Positions 41,551 through 50,425 of a stretch of 64,000 nucleotides of DNA are shown here, piece after piece. The notes beneath the pieces are model-generated. The model was not told where the DNA came from and searched no databases. It saw only the letters and a program-made list of their open reading frames with translations. Position 1 is the first letter of the stretch. The number at the start of each line of letters is the position of its first letter. The translations under genes were made by a program, and so were the position numbers. The stretch is taken from positions 310,001 through 374,000 of the forward strand of contig CP060757.1 in NCBI GenBank assembly GCA_023205875.1, read 5' to 3'. This stretch comes from Chloropicon primus. Its lineage: Eukaryota > Chlorophyta > Chloropicophyceae > Chloropicales > Chloropicaceae.

Positions 41551-42428
41551 TCAGCTCACTTGAGCCGTTCTCAGGCCTTGCTCCTCCATGTAGATCTGCT
41601 CCTGCACGTCCTTGAGCGGCTGATTCCACAAGCCCATCTCCCTGAGGTACTTCTCGTGCTCCTCGGGGCTGACGCCAAAGCCGTGCAAAAGGCACTTCCC
41701 TTGAGCGCAGTACGTGCACCCCCCAGTCCTTCGGCAGAAGGTGACGATGTCTTCCCACTCCTTCCTGGCGACGACAACGCTTCTCTTCGCGGGGGGCTTG
41801 TCTCTCCTCAGCGTTCCATCGGGCCAACGGAACACTCGATTGGCGATGTACTCGCCCAAAGCCTGCGACGCAAAGAACGAAAGTGACGGAGAAGAGTAGT
41901 CTCAGTCAGCCCAGACGTCTGTCAGATGTCACGCGGGCGGGCATATACCACGCACTGACTATGGGCCTAGGCAACGAATGGGGTGTGCGGACTGCTCACC
42001 TTCTTGGGGATCCCAATGTCCGGGCGTGGCTCAGAGCTTTGGCTCTGGTCGGGGGCGGGGTGCTTGGGTGCCCTCGAGCTCCCCGCCTTCGCTGCTGCTG
42101 GCCAATCCGCGGGACACGAAGGAAGGAAGGGGAAAAAGAGTTTTGGAACGGAGTTCGTGAGTCAGTCGCCCTGCCTCGGCTCGAGGACCGCGGGGGAGGA
42201 GGGGGGGCTTGCACACGCCCCGCACCCTGACCGTCCCTTCGTTTCTCTCGCGCCCAAGCCCGCGGTTCTTCCCTCTGCGCTTTCTCGCTCACCTTGCGCT
42301 TTTACTCCCGACGCCGAGGCCTTGGAGGAGGAAGACGGTGGGGGAAGAGTCGAAGAAGAAGAAGAAGAACCCTTCCCCTCAGCCACGCTCCCCCCCCTCT
42401 TTTTCACGAACGACGACAACTTGGGCAT
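41551..42428 (-). CDS. Small Cys-motif protein of unknown function, three exons
   Basis: I do not recognise this protein. The model is exon 1 42293-42428 (MPKLSSFVKKRGG, Ser-rich), exon 2 42000-42097, exon 3 41551-41862; introns 195 and 137 bp, both GTGAGC. All phases agree, giving 181 residues. The first ~75 residues are Ser/Pro/Ala-rich and probably disordered. The last 105 are compact: RPDIGIPKKALGEYIANRVF, then RKEWEDIVTFCRRTGGC, TYCAQGKC and LLHGFGVSPEEHEKYLREMG. The Cys spacing C-x5-C-x2-C-x4-C could bind zinc. It converges on the giant gene (122 bp). Confidence 0.65.
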
Positions 42429-43378
42429 CTCTCTCTCCCTCTCTGTTCACCGGTCAGGGCGGCAAGAGAGCACAAGTGGTGCACTTCGCTTCGCACGGGG
42501 GAGTGAAACACACACGATCCAACCCAGTGAAGTACCCCAAGCCGTTACCCCTCCCGCTACCTCTCGTGATTGCCACAAACAAGCAAGACCTCCAACCAAC
42601 ACAAGAAAAAGAAGAAACGACCAAACTCCCTCTCCGTCGTCCACAAAAACCTTCCTTTCCGGAGCCGACGAACCAGACACAAAGAACTAAGACACCCACA
42701 CCCAACCCAACCCTATGAGACCGCACGACGTTCCCAAACCAAACCAAACAACAAGAACAACAACCAAACCCTCTTGCTCTTCTCGTAACCGCCCTTCAGC
42801 CGTTTCGATTTTCTCTTCTCCCCCCCCTAGAAGTGTACCCTTGTGTACACTCTTTTTGCGTCCTACCGTTTGAACGCTTTTTTCGATAGAGGGGAACAGA
42901 GAGAGAGGAGGAGGAGGGGGTTGAGTCGTGTCGGCAGGACATTCGCACGCCTTTCACTTACCCACTACCATCACCTGCATCACCACAACTACGAGCATCA
43001 CGAGAACTACAACTACGAGCATCCCCACCACCACCACCACCACCACCACCACCAGCACTGCATCACTACGACGAGGAGGAGGAACGAGGAGCAACGAGCA
43101 CTGCATCACGAGGAGGAACACTACGAGGAGCAACGAGCACTAGCACTTCATCACAAGCATCACGAGAATTACAACTACGAGCATCACCAGCACGAGCATC
43201 ACCAGTACCAGCACTGCATCACTACGACGAGGAGGAGCAACGAGCACTGCATCATCACGAGGAGGAGGAGCACTTACTACGAGTGCGAGTTACTAGTGCA
43301 AGGAGGAGGAGGAGGATTGGACGAGCGAAGCGTGGGAGTGAGCGAAAGGTTGTGGAGGAGAACGAGGTCGCGGACAAC
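42429..43378. other. Divergent intergenic region with degenerate repeats, upstream of borealin
   Basis: From about 42960 to 43280 the sequence is a patchwork of CAT/CAC/GAG/TAC triplets containing a roughly 160-bp degenerate duplication: GCATCACGAGAAxTACAACT at 42995 and 43157, and ACCAGCACTGCATCACTACG at 43051 and 43207. A (CAC)n run lies at 43026-43053. A His-rich open frame across it is low-complexity and rejected as a gene. Confidence 0.6.
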
Positions 43379-44380
43379 ATGGAGGAGATCCGTAGGGATG
43401 TGGAGAGCAAGTGCGCGGCGCTTGAGGCGTTCTGCGACGAGGCTGCTTTGGCTCTCAGGAGCGAGCTCAAGATTCAGCTCCTGAAGCTTCCCAAGAAGGT
43501 CAGGAACATGCCGCTGAAGGAGTTTCTCAGCAAGTTCGCCGGGGACATCAACAAGGTGATACTGGACGAGCTGAACGCGCGATGGATCACGAGCGAGGGA
43601 GGAGACCTCAGTGCCCTGGAGAACTCCAGCGCCGCGGTGGGGCAGCGAACGACGCTGAGGAGAGGGACGAGGAGGAGGGCCGCGCCGGCGACGGTGATGG
43701 CGACGAGGACGACGAGGAAGAGGGCGAGGGAGGCCGCGGCGTCGGAGGTTGTGGAGGATGCCAGGATTCCCGCGACCGAGGCGAGGGCGACGAGGGCGAG
43801 GACGAGGGCGTCGTCCATGCAGATGCAGACCCCAGCCGTGTCCAGGACCCAAGCGAGCCGGGTGCCGTTCACCCCCGTGGTCACGAACTCCCTTCCACCT
43901 GACTTGGCCCTCCCGGCGAACACCGTCCTGAGGAACCCCAAGAGGGGAGAGGTCTTCTTCTCGAAGAACGGCTCGCCGCTGGGAATGTGCGCCGAGGCCG
44001 ACGAGGGCGAGTACGAAGGGGAAGGATACGAGAACGAGAACAGCCTCGTGACCCCGATGGCCAAGCAGTGGAAGGCGGCCGCAAAGAGTGCGATCAAGAC
44101 CTCTGCGACCGTCAGGTGCACGAGGAGGACCAGGCAGAGCAAGAACGCCAGCTCGTCCGTCGGAGGGCTGGACCAGCTGGAGGAAGGGGACGAAACCCCC
44201 CTGAGCCCAGAGGACTTGCAGATCTTGCTGACGAACGAGGAGGGAGAGGAGATCAAGCTAGACAACGAGAACATCGAGAGCTCGGACCTTCCGGTGGACA
44301 TCAAGTCCATGGCGCTCGGTAAGCTGATGGGCCTGCAGAACAAGGTGATGTCCATGATCGCAAGCCTCGGACAGCAGTAG
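43379..44380 (+). CDS. Borealin-like chromosomal passenger complex subunit
   Basis: Borealin (CDCA8/Dasra; BORR in plants) joins INCENP and survivin to target Aurora B to centromeres. The true ATG is 43379 (MEEIRRDVESK), giving 333 residues; the longer frame starts at GTG. The N-terminal helix (CAALEAFCDEAALALRSEL) and LLKLPKKVRNMPLKEFL match borealin's INCENP-binding segment. A basic Arg/Thr/Ala linker follows. LRNPKRGEVFFSKNGSPLG is the conserved borealin GSPL motif, and LQILLTNEEGEEIKL with the last helix (LGKLMGLQNKVMSMIASL) matches the C-terminal dimerisation domain. Identification rests on these three blocks. Confidence 0.75.
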   Translation: MEEIRRDVESKCAALEAFCDEAALALRSELKIQLLKLPKKVRNMPLKEFLSKFAGDINKVILDELNARWITSEGGDLSALENSSAAVGQRTTLRRGTRRRAAPATVMATRTTRKRAREAAASEVVEDARIPATEARATRARTRASSMQMQTPAVSRTQASRVPFTPVVTNSLPPDLALPANTVLRNPKRGEVFFSKNGSPLGMCAEADEGEYEGEGYENENSLVTPMAKQWKAAAKSAIKTSATVRCTRRTRQSKNASSSVGGLDQLEEGDETPLSPEDLQILLTNEEGEEIKLDNENIESSDLPVDIKSMALGKLMGLQNKVMSMIASLGQQ

Positions 44381-44464
44381 GTTTTAGAACCACTAAAGAT
44401 AAATATGTATTACTATTTTTCGGAAGCACTTAGCACTCAAGAATGGTTTTCGTTTTTGGTGTGC

Positions 44465-46348
44465 TCACATGAGGGTGTACGAGGGACCCCCGCCGCCCTC
44501 GGGGACCGTCCAGCAGATGTTCTGCGTTGGATCCTTGATATCGCAAGCTTTGCAGTGGAGGCAGTTCTGCGCGTTGATCTGCAGCTTGAGGCTAGGCCCG
44601 TCTTCCCCCCTCGCCGCCTCTTCGTCTTCCACGTACTCGTAGACCCCGGCAGGGCAGTACCTCGTCTCCGGCCCGTCGTAGACCGCCATGTTTTGATCGT
44701 AAACCACTTGATCGTCTCTCAACTTCAAGTGAGCAGGCTGGTCGTGGTCGTGATTGGTGCCGCTCCTGTAGAGCGAGGTAGGGATGTCAAAGGTGATCTC
44801 CCCGTCGGGAGAGGGATAGGAGATCGGAGCATACGAGTCCGCCCTCTCGAGGCACTCGTTGTCCTTTTTGGAGTGCCTGAACGTCCACGGCGTCCTGCCC
44901 TTGAACACGAAGGCGTCCAGGGCGGCGTAGATCATTCCGGGGTACAAGCCCATGCCAAAGGAGGGCCTGAAGTTTCTCGCCGCGTACAGCTCCTCCCCCA
45001 CCCAAGATTTTCTCAGCCTCTCGTCGTAGTCCGTCATGTCCAGCGGAGGGAGCTCGAGCCCGTCCTCGCCCCCCTCCGACTCCGGGGCCCCTTCCTCCTC
45101 CGCCAGCTTGAGCTTCTCTGCGACCACCTCCGCCGCCACCATTCCCGACTTCATGGCGGTGTGGACCCCTTTGATTCTCGCGGCATTCAGGGTGCCCGCG
45201 GCGCATCCTATCAAGGCTCCCCCCTCAAACCCGCTGAAAGGGAGGGACTGCCAGCCGCCCTCCACGAGAGTCCTGGCGCCGTACTGGAGGCACTGCCCCC
45301 CCTCCAAAAGCGAGCGGACTTTTGGGTGGAGCTTGAACCTCTGGAACTCCTTGAAGGGCGTCAAGTACGGGTTCTTGTAGTCGAGGCCAACGACCAACCC
45401 CAGCGCCACCATGTTGTCCTCCATGTGGTACAGGAAGCCGCCTCCGTAAGTCTCCGAATCGAAGGGGTGGCCCGCCGTGTGCCACACTTCGCCCGGGTTG
45501 TGCTTCTCGTCGCTCACCTGCCACACCTCCTTTATACCCAAGCCGTACGTCTGGGGGTCGGCGTTGGCCTTCCCCTGCAACCCGAGGGCCGCCTTGATCT
45601 GCTCGGACAGCGAGCCCCTGCAGCCTTCCCCGAACAGCGTGACCCTCGCTCGGAGCTCTATCCCGCGCGCAAAGGTGTCCTTCATTGCCCCCTCCTTGGA
45701 GATGCCCATGTCCGCCGTCGCCACGCCTCGGACCACCCGGCCGGGGGCCCCGCCGGACCCGCCGCCGTCGTAAAGCACCTCGCTCGCCGCGAATCCTGGG
45801 AATATGTCCACCTCGTAGTTCTCCTCCGCGTGGGCCGCCAACCACCTCGTGAGAGCGGAGAGGGATATCACGTAGCCCTTGCCCTTGTTCTGCATCGTTG
45901 GCGGGCACGGGACCCAAAACGCTCGATTCGACGTCATAAAGTACGTCACGTCCTTGGTCACCTCCTGCCGCACGGGCACGCCTTCCATCTCCCTCCAGCC
46001 CGGAAGAAGCTCCTCCAGGGCCCTCGGGTCGAACACGTTGCCGCTGATGCTGTGCGCGCCCACCTCCGACCCCTTCTCGAGCACGCACACGCTCGCCTCT
46101 GGCGCCAGCTGCTTGATCCTGATCGCCGCGGCCAGCCCCGCGGGTCCCGCCCCGACGATGGCCACGTCGTACGGCATTTTCTCCCTCTCTTCCAACTCGC
46201 CCAACTCCGACGACGAGGACGAGCCGAAGAGCCTCATACCCCTCCACCCCGCCACGCCGCCCCCGTGATCACCGACCAACGCCGCGAGCGATCCTCCCAC
46301 TCTCCCCACAGCGCACGCCCGCGCAACCCAATGCCCTATGCACGACAT
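44465..46348 (-). CDS. ETFDH: Electron transfer flavoprotein-ubiquinone oxidoreductase, mitochondrial
   Basis: ETF-QO passes electrons from ETF (amino-acid and fatty-acid breakdown) to ubiquinone in the inner mitochondrial membrane. The true ATG is 46348 (MSCIGHWVARACAVGR), giving 627 residues; upstream is GTG only. A ~55-residue presequence precedes the FAD fold YDVAIVGAGPAGLAAAI (about 60). SISGNVFDPRALEELLPGW, TLFGEGCRGSLSEQ, GLGIKEVW, HTAGHPFDSETYGGGFLYHM and GFEGGALIGCAAG are family blocks. The C-terminal [4Fe-4S] ferredoxin domain has NCLHCKACDIKDPTQNICW with all four Cys. Single exon. Confidence 0.96.
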   Translation of the reverse strand: MSCIGHWVARACAVGRVGGSLAALVGDHGGGVAGWRGMRLFGSSSSSELGELEEREKMPYDVAIVGAGPAGLAAAIRIKQLAPEASVCVLEKGSEVGAHSISGNVFDPRALEELLPGWREMEGVPVRQEVTKDVTYFMTSNRAFWVPCPPTMQNKGKGYVISLSALTRWLAAHAEENYEVDIFPGFAASEVLYDGGGSGGAPGRVVRGVATADMGISKEGAMKDTFARGIELRARVTLFGEGCRGSLSEQIKAALGLQGKANADPQTYGLGIKEVWQVSDEKHNPGEVWHTAGHPFDSETYGGGFLYHMEDNMVALGLVVGLDYKNPYLTPFKEFQRFKLHPKVRSLLEGGQCLQYGARTLVEGGWQSLPFSGFEGGALIGCAAGTLNAARIKGVHTAMKSGMVAAEVVAEKLKLAEEEGAPESEGGEDGLELPPLDMTDYDERLRKSWVGEELYAARNFRPSFGMGLYPGMIYAALDAFVFKGRTPWTFRHSKKDNECLERADSYAPISYPSPDGEITFDIPTSLYRSGTNHDHDQPAHLKLRDDQVVYDQNMAVYDGPETRYCPAGVYEYVEDEEAARGEDGPSLKLQINAQNCLHCKACDIKDPTQNICWTVPEGGGGPSYTLM

Positions 46349-46400
46349 GCCTCTCCCCTCACCCCTCACTCACGACCTCTTGCTTCTGGACTGCCCCAAC

Positions 46401-46467
46401 GATCTTCCGTCAAACGAGTCAAGCGACGGCTCCACGGAATTCTCCCAAACAGGATCTTTCCACTGGT
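46401..46467. repeat. Diverged ~70-bp direct repeat, left copy
   Basis: Shares ATCTTCCGTC, a CGTCAAGTGACG-like core, CTCCCAAACA and ATCTTTCCACTGGT with 46581-46654. Its minus strand also resembles sequences at 17381-17421 and 50142-50182. Confidence 0.6.
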
Positions 46468-46580
46468 GCGCTTCACTCTCTCCGCTTCACCCTCCTCCGT
46501 CCTCTGTCGCCGCTTTCGTCCCTCTCCTCCCGGTCTCCTCCTCTCGCTGACCAAGGGGTCTTGCACACTTTTCGGTCTCA

Positions 46581-46654
46581 ATCTTCCGTCCGGGCGCCAA
46601 ATTCGTCAAGTGACGCGTCCACAGAATGCTCCCAAACAATATCTTTCCACTGGT
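46581..46654. repeat. Diverged ~70-bp direct repeat, right copy
   Basis: Right copy of the repeat at 46401-46467; it includes the E2F-like GCGCCAAA at 46594-46601. Confidence 0.6.
46594..46601 (-). promoter_or_regulatory. E2F consensus site between ETF-QO and RNR2
   Basis: TTTGGCGC on the minus strand is an exact match to TTTSSCGC, 544 bp upstream of the RNR2 ATG. Plant and animal RNR genes are E2F-controlled at S phase. The octamer also occurs once inside an intron (10502-10509), so this remains a candidate. Confidence 0.35.
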
Positions 46655-46971
46655 ATTGTCCTTTACCCCCCTCGCTCCGCTCCTCGCCTCCCACACGGCC
46701 CTCAAGTCCACCGCCTGCAACTAACTGCTGACCCACACCGAGGACGATGACGTGTTTTTTTTCGATTGATTAAAAGGGGAACGACGACGGAGCACTTCAC
46801 TTCGCTTCGTTTGGTCGGCGTCAGGCGTCGAGGAGAAGGAGCAAAGCGAGGGTGCCAAGGGACCGAACCGTGCGAAAGGCTTGCGATCGATCTTTACCTT
46901 TACCTTTTCGACTCCTCTCGCTGGGCCGGGCCGGGACGGGAAGCAGTTTTCGTAACGCACGGAGCGTGAAC

Positions 46972-47006
46972 TTTTGCGTTTTGCGTTTTGCGTTTTGCGT
47001 TTTGCG
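46972..47006 (+). repeat. (TTTTGCG)5 minisatellite
   Basis: Five perfect TTTTGCG units in the RNR2 upstream region. Confidence 0.95.
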
Positions 47007-47144
47007 TGTGTAACGGCCGGGGTGAAGGAGGGGGAGGAGGGTTTGGGGACGGCTTGGTCGAGGTGGCCGGCTGGTCGGTCGTGAGGTTTCGCTCCGGAAC
47101 GTCGTGAGGACTCTCGAGAGGGTTGACTCGGCTCGGTGGACGGG

Positions 47145-48412
47145 ATGGACGAAAAGATTATGCTGCAGAGGTCGCGCACGGGAAGCGACGGGAGCGAGAC
47201 GGAGGCCTTCGGGCGTCTGGGAGATGGCAGGAGGGAGAGCGAGGAGGAGGAGGAGATCCTGCGAGAGAACGACGAGAGGTTTTGCATGTTTCCCTTGAAG
47301 TACCCCACGGTATGGGAGATGTACAAGCAGGCGGTGGCGTGCTTCTGGACGTGCGAGGAGGTGGACCTGGCGGAGGACCTGGCGTCCTGGCGGTCCCTCG
47401 ACCCGCAGGAGAGGCACTTCATAAAGCACGTCCTCGCTTTTTTCGCCTCGAGCGACGGCATTGTGATCGAGGTGAGTATCGGCCCCGCGAGCAAGCCCAA
47501 CGCGGCGACACGGGGCGCTCGGTGCTGACGCCGCGCGCTATTCTTGACTCCTCTGCGTGATCCAAACAGAACTTGGCGGTGCGCTTCATGAACGAGGTCC
47601 AAGTTCCCGAGATCCGCGCTTTTTATGGCTTCCAGATCGCCATCGAGAACATCCACTCGGAGATGTACTCCTTGATGCTCGAAGCGTTTGAGCAGGACGT
47701 GGGCGAGAGGCACCGGCTCTTCAGGGCGATGGAGACGGTGCCGTGCATCAGAAGGAAGGCCGAATGGGCGCTCAAGTGGATATCCGGAAGGGAGAGGGAG
47801 GGGCGGGAGTTCGAGGTGCAGGACAAGGACGGAACGGTGACCATGATCGACAGCGGCGAGGACGGGGGGAGCGCCAGCACGTTCGCGACCCGGCTGGTGG
47901 CGTTCGCCTGCGTGGAGGGCCTCTTCTTCTCGGGAAGCTTTTGCGCCATCTTCTGGCTCAAGAAGAGAGGGATCATGCCCGGCCTGTGCTTCAGCAACGA
48001 GCTCATATCGAGGGACGAGGGCCTGCACACTGACTTTGCGTGCCACCTCTACAGAGACCTCTTGAAGAAGAAGCTCCCCGAGGACAAGGTGGAGGAGATG
48101 GTGAGGCAAGCCGTGGACATCGAGAGGGAGTTCATCTGCGACGCTCTGCCTTGCGATCTGCTCGGGATGAACAAGGACTTGATGTTTCAGTACATCTGCT
48201 TTGTGGCGGACCACCTGCTGGTGAACCTGGGGCACAAGAAGATTTTCGGCGCTGGCAACCCCTTCGACTGGATGGAGATGATAAGCCTGCGGGGGAAGAC
48301 CAATTTTTTCGAGAGGAGGGTCGGCGAGTACCAAAAGGCGTCCGTAATGTCCGTCCTGAGCAGCAAGGACAGGCAGAGCCAGTTCACGTTCACCCTGGAT
48401 GAGGACTTTTAA
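47145..48412 (+). CDS. RNR2: Ribonucleotide reductase small subunit R2, two exons
   Basis: R2 carries the di-iron/tyrosyl radical cofactor for making deoxyribonucleotides. Exon 1 is 47145-47471, the intron 47472-47569 (98 bp, GTGAGT to AACAG), and exon 2 47570-48412, giving 389 residues. Exon 1 ends SSDGIVIE and exon 2 resumes [20 protein letters not shown], a perfect family join. Metal ligands are in [13 protein letters not shown] and ENIHSEMY, then EGLFFSGSF and DEGLHTDFA; the radical Tyr is in [11 protein letters not shown]. The C-terminal FTLDEDF is the peptide that docks on R1. Single-copy status cannot be judged. Confidence 0.97.
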
Positions 48413-48413
48413 T

Positions 48414-48418
48414 TTACA
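48414..48418 (-). terminator. Poly(A) signal TGTAA of SRI-like gene
   Basis: On the minus strand TGTAA lies about 107 nt past the stop of the gene at 48525-49781, directly abutting the RNR2 stop. Another TGTAA overlaps that gene's stop codon. Confidence 0.4.
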
Positions 48419-48524
48419 ATCTCTTTTCATCCATCCTTTGGAGGCCACCCTCTCTCGAGGTGCGCACCTCGACGGGCGTAGGACCGACTTCAGAACAGGC
48501 ATACCCTCACAGCGCATACATAAA

Positions 48525-49781
48525 TTACAAACCCTTGCGGCGCTTTCTCCCTCGCTCGACGTACTGGTCGACGAGCGCAACAATGTGCTTCCCCTCCTGC
48601 CGCACTATAGCCTCCTCGTCCTTGGACTTGTCGTGCCTGGCCAGCACTTTACTCGTCGCCTTGTCCAAGATCGTGTGGAAGTCCTTCCCTCCCAGATCGT
48701 GACGCTTCAGCGCGTGCTTGATGAAGCCTCTCAACGAAGGCCTGCGCTTTCTCCCCCTCGATTCCAGCGCTTCCCCTCCCTCCACCTCCCCGTCGCTGCT
48801 GCTGCTGCTGCTGCTGAGCAAGCCGCACTGGGCCAGGTCGTTCTCGTGGTTCTGAGCCCTTCTGATCTTTTCCGCCCAGGCCTTGGCCCGGATGTCCTCG
48901 TTGATTTTCATCACGCGCCCAAGCTCCCTGTACACCTCCGCCTCGCCCCTGAGCTTCTTCTGCATCTGGATCGCTGCCTTCCGGTTGTGCCGACTTCTCA
49001 TCTCCAGAAGACTCTTCTCCGCTGCCTCCGACCTCGCTTTCGACGCGTGAAGGGAGGGGCGCGGGCCGTCCAAGACAACCTCGATCTCGGACTCGCTGTC
49101 CTCCCCGCCCGATCCAGCGGTCTCGGGAGGCGTTGGGACAACCCCTCCCTCGAAGCCTGCAGGGGTGGAGAGCGTTGCCGCCGGTGGCGAGGACGACGGC
49201 GCGGGCGGGGGGGAGCCAGATCCCGAAGAGGGCGTCGAGGGAAATTCCCTCAGCTTGCTCGAGGCCGTCGCCAAGAGGTTTCTGTACACTTGCTTGCTCT
49301 TGCTCCCCTCGTACAGCTCCTCCTCCGCGGCGACCGCCTTGGCCACCACCCTTTCCAGAAACCCCGAGTCCTTGTGGAGGACCTCGAACAGGTACCGCTC
49401 CACCAGGGCCTTCAGACCCGTGTCCACCAGCGTCTCCTCCCGCTCCGTGATCTCCAGAAAGGTCTCCACCTGAGCGAGGTGCTGCGTGAGCTTCAGCTGG
49501 CCCTGCTGCCTCAGCACCACCGGCACCCGAAGCAGCGGCGACCACTCGATCCTCGGCCTCAAGTGCTGCGGAAACAGACAGCGAGTGGGGCCAAACGAGA
49601 ACAGAGACGCCGGAGCACCCAATATAGATGTCCAGAGACGCAGGGCCGCACTCGCCTCCTCCGTCGGTCCACCTTCATCGCACGACGAATCCCCCACAGC
49701 CCCGAGGAGCTCCTCCTCCTTCTCCTCCTCCTCCTCCTCCGTCCCGAAGAGATCCTCGTAATTCAACAGCTGCGATTCCAT
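48525..49781 (-). CDS. Acidic/coiled protein with a C-terminal SRI-like (Set2 Rpb1-interacting) domain
   Basis: The product is not firmly recognised. ATG 49781 (MESQLLNYEDLFG) gives 418 residues. An acidic start (EEEEEEKEEELL) is followed by an alpha-helical region (RQQGQLKLTQHLAQVETFLE), a Ser/Pro-rich linker (about 190-245), charged helices (KAAIQMQKKLRGEAEVYREL) and a run of seven Ser. The last ~70 residues (RGFIKHALKRHD, GKDFHTILDKATSKVLARHD, GKHIVALVDQYVERGRKRRK) resemble the SRI domain by which Set2 and some helicases bind phosphorylated RNA polymerase II tails. No SET domain is present. If right, it may be a transcription- or splicing-linked adaptor. Confidence 0.6.
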   Translation of the reverse strand: MESQLLNYEDLFGTEEEEEEKEEELLGAVGDSSCDEGGPTEEASAALRLWTSILGAPASLFSFGPTRCLFPQHLRPRIEWSPLLRVPVVLRQQGQLKLTQHLAQVETFLEITEREETLVDTGLKALVERYLFEVLHKDSGFLERVVAKAVAAEEELYEGSKSKQVYRNLLATASSKLREFPSTPSSGSGSPPPAPSSSPPAATLSTPAGFEGGVVPTPPETAGSGGEDSESEIEVVLDGPRPSLHASKARSEAAEKSLLEMRSRHNRKAAIQMQKKLRGEAEVYRELGRVMKINEDIRAKAWAEKIRRAQNHENDLAQCGLLSSSSSSSDGEVEGGEALESRGRKRRPSLRGFIKHALKRHDLGGKDFHTILDKATSKVLARHDKSKDEEAIVRQEGKHIVALVDQYVERGRKRRKGL

Positions 49782-50425
49782 CCTCCCCTGGCCTGGCCCC
49801 GTCACTGCCGTCCTCGTTCCTACATCATCACTCCCCCAGTGATTCCTTCGCCTTCCCCTTATCGAAACCAGCCTCAGCTTAGCTCATTCGAAAGACCTTG
49901 AGACGTACTTTCGATCGGCACAACCCTCGATCCCGATAATCGCGTCCTTCGTCCCTCAATCGTCGACCAAGTCCCTTCCTCCCTCCCTCCTCCCTCGTCG
50001 CTCGCTCCTTGCTCCCTCCGCTCCATATCAAGGGGAACCGACACGGCGGGGGTCTCGTTGGCGAAAGGCCTTTGGTGGGCGCTAGAGGGCGGCAGAGGCG
50101 GAGGTTGGAGACGCGAAAGAGGTCGATCGAAAGCGCTTCTCGCGAGCTTTCCACTGATACCTTGGTTGACGCGTTTGGTGGTCGGAGTCCTCGGCGTTGT
50201 CGACGAGGAAGAACGATTGGAGGAGAGAGACGGAGGGAGAGGGAGGGAGAGAGGAGGGTGGTGCGGGCGAGGGGGAGGGAAGAGGACGGAGGGAAGCGAA
50301 CGGAGGGAAGCGTCTTGTCGAGATCTTTCAGACGATACCTCGTGCGGTTGGGCTGGGTGGAGGAGTCCAAGGCGGCGTCGAGGGGAAGGCGGCGTCACGT
50401 GTGAGGGCGAGGGGAGGGAGAGGGG
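49782..50425. other. Divergent intergenic region SRI-like gene / RSH
   Basis: Highly purine-rich (GGGAGA, GGAAG repeats) toward the RSH start, with two copies of a dispersed motif (50142-50182 and about 50316-50355). Short frames here are low-complexity and not called. Confidence 0.5.

Larger units (their letters stand above)
46349..47144. other. Divergent intergenic region ETF-QO / RNR2
   Basis: Contains two diverged copies of a ~70-bp sequence (46401-46467 and 46581-46654), an E2F consensus site, and five TTTTGCG units (46972-47006). No gene is seen. Confidence 0.55.

Noticed and set aside
42843-43484. His/Glu-rich plus frame upstream of borealin
   Set aside because: Low-complexity triplet repeats; the frame runs out of phase into borealin coding sequence and has no conserved domain.
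44405-46750. 781-codon plus frame opposite ETF-QO
   Set aside because: Antisense shadow of a complete, conserved enzyme.
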